A stretch of DNA of 64,000 bases from Impatiens glandulifera (taxonomy: Eukaryota > Streptophyta > Magnoliopsida > Ericales > Balsaminaceae): the NCBI RefSeq assembly GCF_907164915.1, contig NC_061862.1, positions 4,840,358 through 4,904,357 on the forward strand. The letters are read 5' to 3'. This document shows positions 54,300 to 64,000 of the stretch, in pieces. Position numbers and translations under genes: made by a program. The notes beneath the pieces are model-generated. The model was given only the letters and a program-made list of their open reading frames with translations, was not told the origin of the DNA and searched no databases. Position 1 is the first letter of the stretch. Each line of letters begins with the position of its first letter.

Positions 54300-55781
54300 C
54301 TTCTTCTTCTTCTTGCTGCTTTTGAAGAATAAGGCCATCTTGGGTTGCAGCTGGGTCAAGATCGCAACATCATTCTGGCAGATCATCAGTCTTCTCTGCA
54401 CCTCTAATTCGCCAACAAGGAACACAATGCTAGAATCACAAAATTTCCTTCTTCAAAACCCTACAAATGGAACCCTTATCTCCGCTCCTAGGATAAATTC
54501 TAAGGCATCCTCCCCGTGTTGTTTTTTCTCTGCTCAGTATATGAGAAAAGATGTTCACTTCTTCAACCACATCAATGTTTTATGTCCTAAAATTTCCACA
54601 AGATTTCGTAAAGCCAGACCCAAACTCCGAAACAGTTTTAGAGTTCATGTAATTGATTGCAATTTTAAAAGGTGAGACTGAAATCACTTGACGAATCAGA
54701 CAGTACAGACGTGGCATACCATCTTCTTCGTCGTATATTGCCCATATCTGCTTTGCCTTCAAGCATTTCTCAGACCTTTCATTGTCAAAGTTGTGAAAAT
54801 CAGAGTCAGGAACCGTCATGTCGCATTGATGTCCTCCTCCTCACCACTGATTGAAGCTTCATTGTGCCAGAAATTGTGGCAGTGCTAGGCTGGTTAGAAA
54901 CCACCACCTCTCCTTCTCCTCCTTCTCGGTTCGTTCACTGAGATCAGACAATATATTCCATGCTTCCGATAGAGGCTTAAATGCCCCATCTGTCCCAACA
55001 GTTTTGTTGCAATAAGGGTTAAATAGACAACACATCTTCGTATACTGTTTGATGAGCCTAGCCTTAACAGCAAATAGTTTTAGACCAAAAATTGCATAGA
55101 ATTCATTTTCCCCTTTGAATGTTGTCTCAGATGCAACATAGACATAAAATGTAGCTTTCATTTCTTTTATACCCTCCAAACTTGGACAAAGAATTTGAGC
55201 TCTCAAATCATAGCTACTTGCGTCATTGTAGTCTTTCTCAACAAATCTTTTCTCAACCTCCTCCCTTTCTGTCCTGCGAACCTCCTTTACCGCCATAGGA
55301 ACCTCCTCCCTTTCTGCCCTGCAAACCTCCTCCTCTACTTCCATTGTAGCCTCTTCCTCTATCGCCCTGGTAGCCACCTCTTCCTTAATTTCCTTAATTT
55401 CTGTAGGAGACTCCTCTTCCGCCATAGGAGCCACCTCTACCTCTCTAGCAGCCTTCTCTTCCGCCATAGGAGCCACCTCTACAGCCATAGGAGCCTCCTC
55501 CTTTTCCTCCCTAGCAGCCTCTTCTTCCGCCATAGGTGCCACCTCTACCTCCCTAGCAGCCTCCTCTAAAACCATAGGAGCCTCCTCCTTTTCCTCCCTA
55601 GCAGCCTCCTCCGCCATAGGTGCCACCTCTACCTCCCTAGCAGCCTCCTCTTCCGCCATAAGAGCCTCCTCTACAGCCATATGAGCCTCTTCCTTTTCCG
55701 CCCTAGTCTAGCCGCCTCCCCTTCTGTCATGTGAACCTCCTCCTCTTTCGCCCTGGGAGCCACCTCTTCGTTAATTTCCAT
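54300..55781 (-). pseudogene. J-domain/DUF3444 gene copy with expanded Glu-rich N-terminus
   Basis: The likely original start is ATG at 55781 (MEINEEVAPRAKEEE), as in plant DUF3444 J-proteins. A frameshift near 55700 is followed by a 273-codon open frame: a long Glu/Ala repeat, then EKRFVEKDYNDASSYDLRAQ, FYAIFGLKLFAVKARLIKQY, FNPYCNKTVGTDGAFK and EAWNILSDLSERTEKEEKE. The HPD motif expected in a J-domain is replaced by NPY. The zinc-ribbon linker is deleted and the frame shifts before DUF3444, whose start (DFHNFDNERSEKCLKAKQIW) and end are readable to 54300 with further gaps. Confidence 0.8.
55300..55700 (-). repeat. In-frame coding minisatellite (Glu/Ala repeat)
   Basis: Units encode variations of REVEVAPMAEEEAAREEKEEAPM (given here in short: EVEVAPMAEE and AAREEKEEAPM), with a higher-order period of about 81-84 bases over 55420-55660 and looser repeats to either side. 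A fragment of the same array is present at the fusion point 46075-46096. Confidence 0.8.
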
Positions 55782-56119
55782 AGATCAAACAAGAACCAAA
55801 TAAATTGTAGATCCAATACTCAGATTAGCATCCACAAAATTGTAAATCCAACACTCAGATTAAAACTTTTGAAATAAAATGAAACATCCGAATTGCACAC
55901 TGAGGCCACAGCAGATACACAAAACTAAGCTAATAAACCTACAGTAGTTCGATGAAAACTAATTAGATATATAAGTATCACGTCTTCCTATATCAAAGTT
56001 TCATGAATTTCAATCTAAATCAAATCAATCGCCTATCTGTAGCTGAAGCTCGCAATTGGTTCATGAATTGCATTTTGACATGAATTGAGAAACAAATGAA
56101 GGAAAAAAGAAGCTGACAC

Positions 56120-58205
56120 TCACTCCGGTGTAGGAAAATTGTGTCGGTTCACAGGACAGAAAGGGAGGAGGCTGAGAAAAGATTTGTTGAGAAAGACTAC
56201 AATGGTGCAAGTAGCTATGCTTTGAGAGCTCAAATTCTTTGTCCAAGCTTGGAGGGTATAAAAGAAATGAAAGCTACATTTGATGTCTATGCTGCATCTG
56301 AGACAAAATTCAAAGGGGAAACTGATTTCTATGCAATTTTTGGTCTAAAACCATATGTAGTTATGGCTAGGCTCATCAGACAGTTTACGGAGATGTATCG
56401 TCTGCTTAACCCTTATTGCAACAAAACTGTTGGGGTAGATGGGGGCATTTAACCTTCTCTCGGAAGCATGGAATATATTGTCCGACCTAAGTGAACGAAC
56501 CTTGTACGATATCTGGAGAAATACAAGGTCAAAGGGTTTTGCCCCTATTTTGGTCTATCTTTTTTTTTGTTGTCTTTCATTTATCATATATTTTCTTACG
56601 ATACTCCCAAACAAGGTCGGCCTAGGGTACCCCGAGTGGCCCTGTCTATTGGTTATCCAAATAACCCATAAACATACAAGGCCTTATTCTAAATCATTTC
56701 TTTCTTTTAATGAAATTATTCTAAATATTTGCTATATTTGCTTTGTTGATGACAATTAATAAAGTCTTTTTTTTCTATGAAAGGGGTGATTCCTTTTGGA
56801 CAAAATGCACAACTTGTAACGTTCGGTATAAGTATCTCCTGAAGTACGTGAAAAAAAAAACTATCCTGCAAGAATTGTCGTGGTGTTTTCATGGCAATTA
56901 ACGAAGGGATAGGACCTCCAGATGGCTCGTATCCTTTTCTTGATTGTCAACATTTTCCTGCTCCTGAAAACTTCTATGCAAATCAACTTGGGACTATTAC
57001 AAATATCCCAACCACAAATGGAGTCGCTGTATCTAAATCTAAGCGGAAATCGTATTCTGGATCTTCAGTGGAGGTTGTTGATACAAATATAACCATCCCT
57101 CTCGAGGCACACCCTATAGGAAATGGCAATAAAAACACGAGATCTCTTCACGAGCCTTCCAAACTGGGCAAGCCCTCAAGGAGAAAGAGTCTTGATGACA
57201 CATGCGTAGAAACGTCTTAAATAATCTATCAGATATGGGACCATCAATGTCAATTTTTGACTCAAAAAAGTTATTAATTAATAGGGCATTGTCTGAATTA
57301 AGAAAGAAGTTGCCAGAGATAAGGAAAGCTGATGCTGAAGTAGCTGCACTGAAGAAAAACCTAGCAAATTTACCTCAGAAAGAAGCAGCAGCAGCAGGAA
57401 AATCAGTAGGAGAGGTGGTGGTGTCTAACAAGCCTAGTACTGCCGCAATTTCTGGCACAGTTGGACTTCAATCAGTGGTGAGGAGGAGGGCATCAATGTG
57501 CATGAAGGTTCCTATCTCTGATTTTCACAATTTTGACAATGATAGGGCTGAGCAATGCTTCAAGGCGAATCAGATATGGGCGCTCTATGATGAAAAAGAT
57601 GCTATGCCACGTCTGTACTGTCTGATTTCAGTCTCACCGTTTAAAACTGCAATTAGTTACATGAACTCCAAAACTGACGCGGAGTTCGGGTCAGTGAATT
57701 GGATAAAATCTGGCTTTACGAAATATTGTGGAAAATTTAGAACATCTTTTCTCATGTATTGAGCAGAGAAAAAATAAAACGAGGAGGATGCCTTAGAATT
57801 TATCCTAGGGGCGGGGATATATGGGCCATATACAAGAACTGGTCATCGGAATGGAACAGGGAAACCCCCTTTGAAGTTAGGCATCAATATGAGATGGTGG
57901 AAGTTATGATGGATTATGATGAAGAAGATGGGGTTTGCATGAGTCCACTGGTGAAAGTAGATGGTTACAGGACTGTGTATGGGAGGAACCCAGATAAGGG
58001 TTCCATTAGTTGGGTTTTGAAGAAGGGAATGTTGAGATTCTCACATCGTGTTCCTTGTTGGCGAATTAGAGGTGGAGAAAGGACTGATGATCTGCCAGAA
58101 TGCTGTTGGGATCTGGACCCTGCCGCCACCCAAGATGGCCTTATCCTTCAACAGCAGCAAGAACAAGAAGAAGCTGAAGCTGGGAAACATAAAGTGATAT
58201 CTTAA
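56120..58205 (+). pseudogene. Most complete J-domain/DUF3444 gene copy
   Basis: The order is: TEREEAEKRFVEKDYNGASS (56150), a J-domain with NPYCNKTVG in place of HPD, a one-base frameshift near 56440, and EAWNILSDLSERT. Then come about 300 bases of non-coding, probably intron or inserted DNA, a zinc-ribbon piece (FWTKCTTCNV, then SCKNCRGVF in another frame), a linker to 57230, a helical LRKKLPEIRKADAEV, and DUF3444 from MKVPISDFHNFDND to LDPAATQDGLIL, stop at 58205. A small deletion and frameshift sits at 57740-57760. The protein class has an unknown role; this copy is inactive. Confidence 0.85.
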
Positions 58206-59049
58206 CTTACATTCCATCCCCCAATTGAAAAGATTATGAACTGTTTGTTGTTTCTTATGATTGTTTGTTCCTGACAGTGTACTTGAGTGATTACAGATGG
58301 ATGGCCAAAACTATTATAGGTTGTTTCATTGTTGTTGATGATGTTTTTGATTTTGACATGTGAGAATTATTCTACATGTCAAATTAAAGTTGAACAGTGG
58401 GTTAATTTCCTTTTCCCTGTGGTTGACTTGATTTGGGATAAAAATACAAATATGAATGAATTTATATTTTATAATTGATGTATGTTTGTCTTTATCTTTC
58501 AATGAGATTTGATCTTCACTTACAACTAATATATAGTCTTGTTTGTTGTTTCTCCGCTCCAGCTAAATGAAATTTCTTGGCAGTAAAACTAATAAATAAG
58601 AGAAATCCTCTTTCTGAGGTGTGAATGTCTTTATTCTTGAATTTCTTGATTCAAACCATATTAATTGTGTTCTCTTATATAGAGCACATTATATATAGCT
58701 TTGTTTTAATAATCATATTCAAGAGAATACTTTAAGTGTGTAAAGAGATATAATTGTGTATGTAACAACTAAACTATAAATTAACGGTTAATATTGAAAA
58801 TCAAATCTTTTTTTTTATTTTGGATAGATTAATGTTTTTTTATGAACTTTTATAATTAATCATAGATTCATAATGTTTAACATAATATTATAAAACAAAT
58901 AATTAGGATAATAAAAATATATAAAAAGTAGCATATTCAAAAGAAGCTAATGCATTTTTCTAATCAAAATTTATATTTTGTAATAAAATAAAATAAAATA
59001 AACAAATGAATTAAAAAATAAATCGAAATAAAACATAAATCTCTCCTCA
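58206..59049. other. Gene 3' flank and AT-rich DNA
   Basis: 58206-58500 is the shared 3' flank of the DUF3444 family (also 46697 and, reversed, 48430-48720). Beyond that it is AT-rich without recognisable features. TSD CCTCA of the next element lies at 59045-59049. Confidence 0.6.
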
Positions 59050-59445
59050 AGGGGGGAATTTGTGGAGATGACCCTCAATAATGTCTTAAATGCGGAAAGT
59101 GCAGAGTTAAAAAAAAAGCGCTAGTGACCCCTTTTACTGTTTTTAGACGAAAATGCCCCCGTTGCGTCATGCAACCTCAGTTATTTTATTTTTTTATTTT
59201 TCAAAAAAATTTAATTATGAATTTTTTTGAACGAAAATACCCCAGTTGCGTCACGCAATCGCGAGACGAAAAAAAATAGAAAAAAAAATAAAAAAAAATT
59301 CGGTTGCGTCACGCAACTGGAGTTGCGTTACGCAAGGGTATAATTGTCATTAAAAAAAGAGGGTCAACAACGCTATTTAAATTATGCACTCACACTATCC
59401 GCTATTCACCCTATTAGTGAGGTCATTTCCTCAAATTTCATTTCC
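59050..59445. mobile_element. MITE related to 43975-44456
   Basis: It has terminal inverted repeats (GGAATTTGTGGAGATGACCC at the left against GGTCATTTCCTCAAATTTC at the right), an internal GCGGAAAGTGC block and TTGCGTCACGCAA palindromes. It is flanked by CCTCA on both sides (59045-59049 and 59446-59450). There is no ORF. Confidence 0.78.
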
Positions 59446-59450
59446 CCTCA

Positions 59451-60207
59451 CGGAAGGATAATCTATTGTGATAGTTTAAAATGAGTACATATAATGATTG
59501 ATTGAACATTCTAAATTAATTTGTAAGTTTTTTAAAAACTTCACTTTGTTAATGAGAAAAAAGTTAAAAAAATGTTATTAATACCCTACTCTTTTTAACA
59601 ATAATTTTTTAAGATTTTCACTGCTAGTGATTCATCTGGCCTTATTTGGTTTCTCTCAAAAGTATTCGATTAATGGGAAAAAATTAGAGCACATTGTCCC
59701 GAACTATTTCCAGTTCTTATATTAGCACATTAGCCTTTGGTACTCTAATGTCTTTTTATCGACATTTTTCGAAACGTTCAGACTCGATAATTTACGCCCT
59801 AGAACTCACTTTTCTCTCGAATCTCGAATGAGATAAGAACCAAAATAGTGAGTGCGACTATAATTAAATTTTAATTTGTCAATGTTTTGCTAAGTCTTGT
59901 GGCCTACATTTATATTGAATCTCGTAAAACGAGACGAGGAAATGACTCTCTCGAATTTGCCTAAGTGTGTGATGATAAAGCACAAATAGGACTTAAACAA
60001 AATTATACTAGCTTTGACTCTTTTAAAGTTGTTACTTAATTTACTCATCGAGAAATTAGGTAGGAAAAAAATTTTTTTTTTAGTCAAACACGACTTAGAA
60101 ATTTCGATTTGGTCCGGTGTTTAGTTACACGTGAGAAAAGTCATCAATATTATGTCTCAAGTTCCCACCGAAATGAATGATCTCTACTACAAACGTTTTG
60201 TCATTTT
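59451..60207. other. Unassigned single-copy-looking DNA
   Basis: No repeat of other parts of the window and no gene recognised. It abuts the snRNA unit at 60208, whose left neighbour in the first copy is instead a retrotransposon LTR. Confidence 0.6.
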
Positions 60208-61092
60208 TTGAAAATATGATTTTTATACTTTTATTTGATAATTTATTCAAATCATATCCACATGTCTAAGGCTCTAGCTTATTTCCTAAACTAGATTTAA
60301 TTATTGTACTCATATATTCTTAAGGCATGCGTCTGGGTTCGTCATTTTGCGATATAAAAAAATACTGAATTTTAGAGAAATTCAAACGCACTTGTGAGTT
60401 GTGAATAAGAAAGGGTAGGAACCTGGAAAGATTGCAAAAATATGAGTTAGCTTTTCAAAGAATTCATATTTTAATTTATAAAAATGAAGGATTTTATTTT
60501 TTTGAAATTTTTAATGTTAGTTGAAGCTTTAAAAGCTCTCTCGCTTTTAAACTTTCCCACCCCTGAAATAAAACTCTATGATGCTTTTTTTAAATGATTC
60601 ATGCAATAATATTATGAATGGATAGTCGTTTACACATAACGACAAAAACATTAAATTTATAAAAAAAAATCACACAAATATTACAAAATTAACATGTGTG
60701 GAGATCTTCCAAAACGGAAATGAGCTCTCCAACTGAATCTATCGGCTTCCCACATCGAACATCATATAATATTAGAATGATAGCATTGTGTTGGATCCGC
60801 AACGGTCATTTAAGAATGTTGAAAGATCTACGATTTCTCTCAAACCAAATTATCCACCATTGTGGATCACACTTCTCTAACTAAATGATTGAGTCTTCGT
60901 GAGAACAGGTGCATGAGAAGATAAGGTCCCTAGTCATGCACAAAACAATTAGGGAGTATGTTGTCAGATAAAGAGTGAAATACTTTTATTTATTACAACT
61001 TTCTTTTAAGTATAATTCAAATAATAGATTAATAAATAATATGAATTAAATTTTCGTAGATAAGAAAAATTCAAAGTTTAAACTCAATTGTA

Positions 61093-61209
61093 GGGTGCCT
61101 CCGATTAGAGGACCTAACAAAAATAGGCGTATGCCACGTATTGCAAAGAACACACGGTATTCTTTAGTAAAAGGCGAAAGAATAGTTCGCTTTGTTTTTA
61201 GTGCTTGGC
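61093..61209 (-). ncRNA. U5: U5 snRNA gene, copy 6
   Basis: On the minus strand the loop CGCCTTTTACT, the stem ATTCTTT/AAAGAAT, CCGTGTGTTCTTTGC, the Sm-type site CCTATTTTTG and the 3' hairpin CCTCTAATCGGAGG are all intact. The 3' box is at 61078-61090. This is the most canonical U5 in the window. Confidence 0.88.
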
Positions 61210-61241
61210 TTCGTAATTTTTTGTAATCACCAACTCCCCTC

Positions 61242-61290
61242 TTATAATAATATCAAATCCCTATTTTCACTTCATCTAACAATGTGGGAC
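61242..61290 (-). promoter_or_regulatory. U5 promoter (copy 6)
   Basis: Minus-strand GTCCCACATTG (61280-61290) and TATAA (61242-61246) are 33 bases apart. Confidence 0.85.
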
Positions 61291-62035
61291 AACACACTTT
61301 TTTTGTCATTATTGAGGTTAATGGTGTTTTTTCTTCTTTTATTTAAAGAATAGGATAATTCAATAATACTTTCAAGAATTTGATACTTTTAACTATATAT
61401 TATTTTATCAAATGTTAATAACAAACTATTACAATGATTTATTAGTATAGCTCCAATAAAAAGAGTTTTATTTTTAACATTTGATTTTCACTAAAAACGC
61501 TTTAATTTGAATTGAAGTTATTACTATGATGGTGGTTATAACTCGTACTTTCAAACAAGGTATATGACTCGTATTTTATATTTAATAAACTTATGTTATA
61601 GTCATTATGACGAATGTCTATGTACAGCTCGGGTAACTCAAAACAGTTTGCATGCGAATGGAAATAACGACGGGGATAAATATCGTCGCTATTGAGTTCT
61701 CCCGTCGATGAAGGGACCTAACGACCGTAAACTACGTATACTTTTTTTTCATATTATTATCATTCTAGCCGGGTAAATTTTATGGAAATAACTTATCCCG
61801 ACTAGATTTTAAATCCTAGCTCGGCCCTTGGACACCTTATCAACATGACATAATGGGTAGCTCCCCATTCTTTTTCTCTAATAAAATCAATATTCCCTCA
61901 AAAGAAAAAACCCTATAAATCAAGGGAATATTTTGAAAGATCCTCATTCTCTATAAAGAACACATGCGTTCCTCGAAAAACACTCTAACAGTCGATCACA
62001 AAAAATAGCAGTTGTCCATTCATTTTCTAAAATTG

Positions 62036-62076
62036 ATCCCACATCGCTCCTCTAACTTAAGAATGAAGTCTTTTTA
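62036..62076 (+). promoter_or_regulatory. U6 promoter: USE and degenerate TATA
   Basis: ATCCCACATCG (62036-62046) and CTTTTTAAG about 23 bases on, as at 3073. Confidence 0.75.
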
Positions 62077-62094
62077 AGAATGAGAGATGGTTAT

Positions 62095-62192
62095 GTCTCT
62101 TCAGGGACATTCGATAAAATTTGAACGATACAGAGAAGATTAGCATGGCCCCTGCGCAAGAATGACACGCAAGAATGGTCCAAATTTTTTTT
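62095..62192 (+). ncRNA. U6: U6 snRNA copy with the same 10-nt deletion
   Basis: Identical to the copy at 3132 apart from the length of the T run. It has the same gap between GACACGCA and GAATGGTCC. Confidence 0.85.
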
Positions 62193-63664
62193 ACCCTTTT
62201 TCCTCTCCGAAGCGTACGCCGGCGACCGGAGGGAAAATAGTGTAGTTTTTTGATGTGTACTTTACCGGTTTGCACATAATGACATTTGTTGATTTTTTTT
62301 TCTCAAACTAACTAACTTATTAAGATGGAAAAATAAAAGACATGTTGTGGCTCCTAGTTAGTAGGGTCTTCGTCCCTTTTTCATTCGCTCCTCTATGCCC
62401 GGTCAAGGCTTCTTTGGTTTTTCCTAATTGGATTCCTTTAATTTTTCCTAATTGGATTCCTTTAATTTTCTATCACCTGTCAATGTACGTTCTTATCTTT
62501 ATTGAGTATTTTTTTGTTTGATATGTATAAACTTATAAAATCAATTTTATACAGGGTACAAAAAACGAGTACTAGTCACCAAAGTGAATAGAATGTTTGA
62601 AACTATCCTACCATTGATGCTTATATTATATCAATGGAAAGGCCTATAACATAATTGGGGTTACATAGTATTGTTAAAAAAGTTAGTTTTTAACCAATGG
62701 ATAAATATAACTTGTGTCTGTTGGATCAGATGGACAGTTGTCGCACTATTAATATATTATGTTTTGTCATTATGCTTATATTATATCAATGGAAAGGCCT
62801 ATAACATAACTAGGGTTACATAGTATTGTTAAAAAATTTAGTTTTTAACCAATGGATAAATATAACTTGTGTCTGTTGGATCAGATGGACAGTTGTTGTC
62901 GCACCATTAGTAGATTATGTTTTTCCATATAATGTTACCAGGGTTTATATAAAGGTTGATTATTTAATAGAAGGATTATATTTTGAACGAATATTTTAAA
63001 ATTCCCACATTAGTTAACGATACAATCATTTATCCATGTGGGTGTAGGTTTTCTCCAATAAATTCTCCTAATCTTATTCTCCAATAATTCTAATAAAGAG
63101 TCAGACTAGAAAGTTTGTATTCAGTAATAATTATTATTTTACAAAATGATGATTTCAAAACTAAGGGTGAATGCATTTGCAGGTATCGCCTTCATCAACA
63201 CTTGAATCGACCGGAGAACTCAATAGCGACGATATTTCTCCCCGTCGTTATTTACATTCGCATACAAACTGTTTGGAGTTACCCGAGCTGTACATAGACA
63301 CTCCCTTGAAGGTGTCGATGCCTCTGTTAATCTAAGTAACATTCGTCATAATGACTATAACATAAGTTTATTAAATATCAAATACGAGTCATATACCTTG
63401 TTTGAAAGTACGAGTTATAACCACTATCATAGTAATAACTTCAATCCAAATTAAAGCGTTTTTAGTGAAAATCAAATGTTAAAAATAAAACTCTTTTTAT
63501 TGGAGCTATACTAATAAATCATTGTAATAGTTTGTTATTAACCTTTGATAAAATAATATATAGTTAAAAGTACCAAATTCTTGAAAGTATTATTGAATTA
63601 TCTTATTCTTTAAATAAAAGAAGAAAACACACCATTAGCCTCAATAATGACAAAAAAGTGTGTT

Positions 63665-63713
63665 GTCCCACATTGTTAGATGAAGTGAAAATAGAGATTC
63701 GATATTATTATAA
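63665..63713 (+). promoter_or_regulatory. U5 promoter (copy 7)
   Basis: GTCCCACATTG (63665-63675) and TATAA (63709-63713) are 33 bases apart. Confidence 0.85.
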
Positions 63714-63744
63714 GAGGGGAGTTGGTGATTTCAAAAAATTATGA

Positions 63745-63862
63745 AGACAAGCACTGAACACAAAGCGAATTATTCTTTCGCCTTTTACTAAAGAATACCG
63801 TGTGTTCTTTGCAATACGTGGCATACACCTATTTTTGTTTGGTCCTCTAATCGAAGGCACCC
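63745..63862 (+). ncRNA. U5: U5 snRNA gene, copy 7
   Basis: Same sequence as copy 2 (4781-4898): intact loop and stem, Sm-type site and 3' box (63865-63877). Confidence 0.88.
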
Positions 63863-64000
63863 TACAATTGAGTTTAAACTTTGAATTTTTCTTATCTACG
63901 AAAATTTAATTCATATTATTTATTAATGTATTATTTGAATGATACTTAAAAAAAAGTTGTAATAAATAAAAGTATTTCACTCTTTATCTGACAACATATT

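Larger units (their letters stand above)
60208..64000. repeat. Right copy of the U5/U6 snRNA segmental duplication, runs off the edge
   Basis: Same order and orientation as 1245-5035: U5 (minus), U6 (plus), 155-bp tandem repeat, U5 (plus). The few differences include TTTGTTTTTAGTG versus TTTGTGTTTAGTG in the U5 leader and an extra CA in the U5 body of this copy. Confidence 0.9.

Noticed and set aside
1..64000. CRISPR arrays, bacterial operons, organelle DNA, integrated pararetrovirus
   Set aside because: No evenly spaced repeats with unique spacers, no bacterial-type genes, no chloroplast or mitochondrial genes, and no pararetroviral coat or movement protein motifs were seen.

Overview
The window is nuclear DNA of a flowering plant, most likely a eudicot; the species cannot be named from the sequence. 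The evidence is plant-type snRNA promoters (an upstream element close to RTCCCACATCG, 33 bp from a TATA box), the plant snRNA 3' box CA-N-AGTNNAA, Sirevirus-like and Tnt1-like Ty1/copia elements, Tat-lineage Ty3/gypsy pol with two RNase H domains, and fragments of a plant J-domain/DUF3444 gene. No intact ordinary host protein gene was found. The window is a nested, repeatedly duplicated mosaic.

Layout. 1-1244: minus-strand 5' end of a Sirevirus-like element (gag, PBS, LTR) running off the left edge. 1245-5832: a U5/U6 snRNA unit with a large inverted repeat. 6905-9288: broken J-domain/DUF3444 gene pieces and their AT-rich flank. 9289-11408: Tat-lineage Ty3/gypsy pol remnant. 11409-12737: LTR, PBS and gag of a Tnt1-like copia element. 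12740-19613: minus-strand Sirevirus derivative with LTR and a deleted gag, no pol, and three diverged copies of an accessory ORF, two behind their own TATA boxes. 20247-29621: a full-length, very young Sirevirus-like element (LTR-gag-pol-accessory ORF-LTR, 5-bp target duplication) nested in another gypsy remnant. 29931-45800: a 7.35-kb direct duplication, an snRNA unit (full-length U6, several U5) and a palindrome, with repeated pieces of an unidentified host gene that may be condensin CAP-H. 45870-58205: four more J-domain/DUF3444 pseudogene blocks, gypsy pieces, a tandem tRNA-like (SINE-like) array and a MITE. 60208-64000: a nearly identical second copy of the left snRNA unit.

Two themes stand out. 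First, the accessory ORF family of the Sirevirus-like elements: a roughly 230-residue domain occurs once after pol in the intact element and three times in tandem where pol is missing in the minus-strand derivative. Three of the four copies carry their own TATA-containing leader, and one is fused to a basic segment and a long coiled coil behind E2F-like promoter sites. Second, a cluster of U5 and U6 snRNA genes: seven U5 copies plus one truncated U5, and three U6 copies. Promoter geometry is preserved everywhere, while the RNA bodies range from canonical to clearly damaged.

All identifications come from reading motifs by eye; no database search was run. Boundaries of diverged repeats are approximate to tens of bases.
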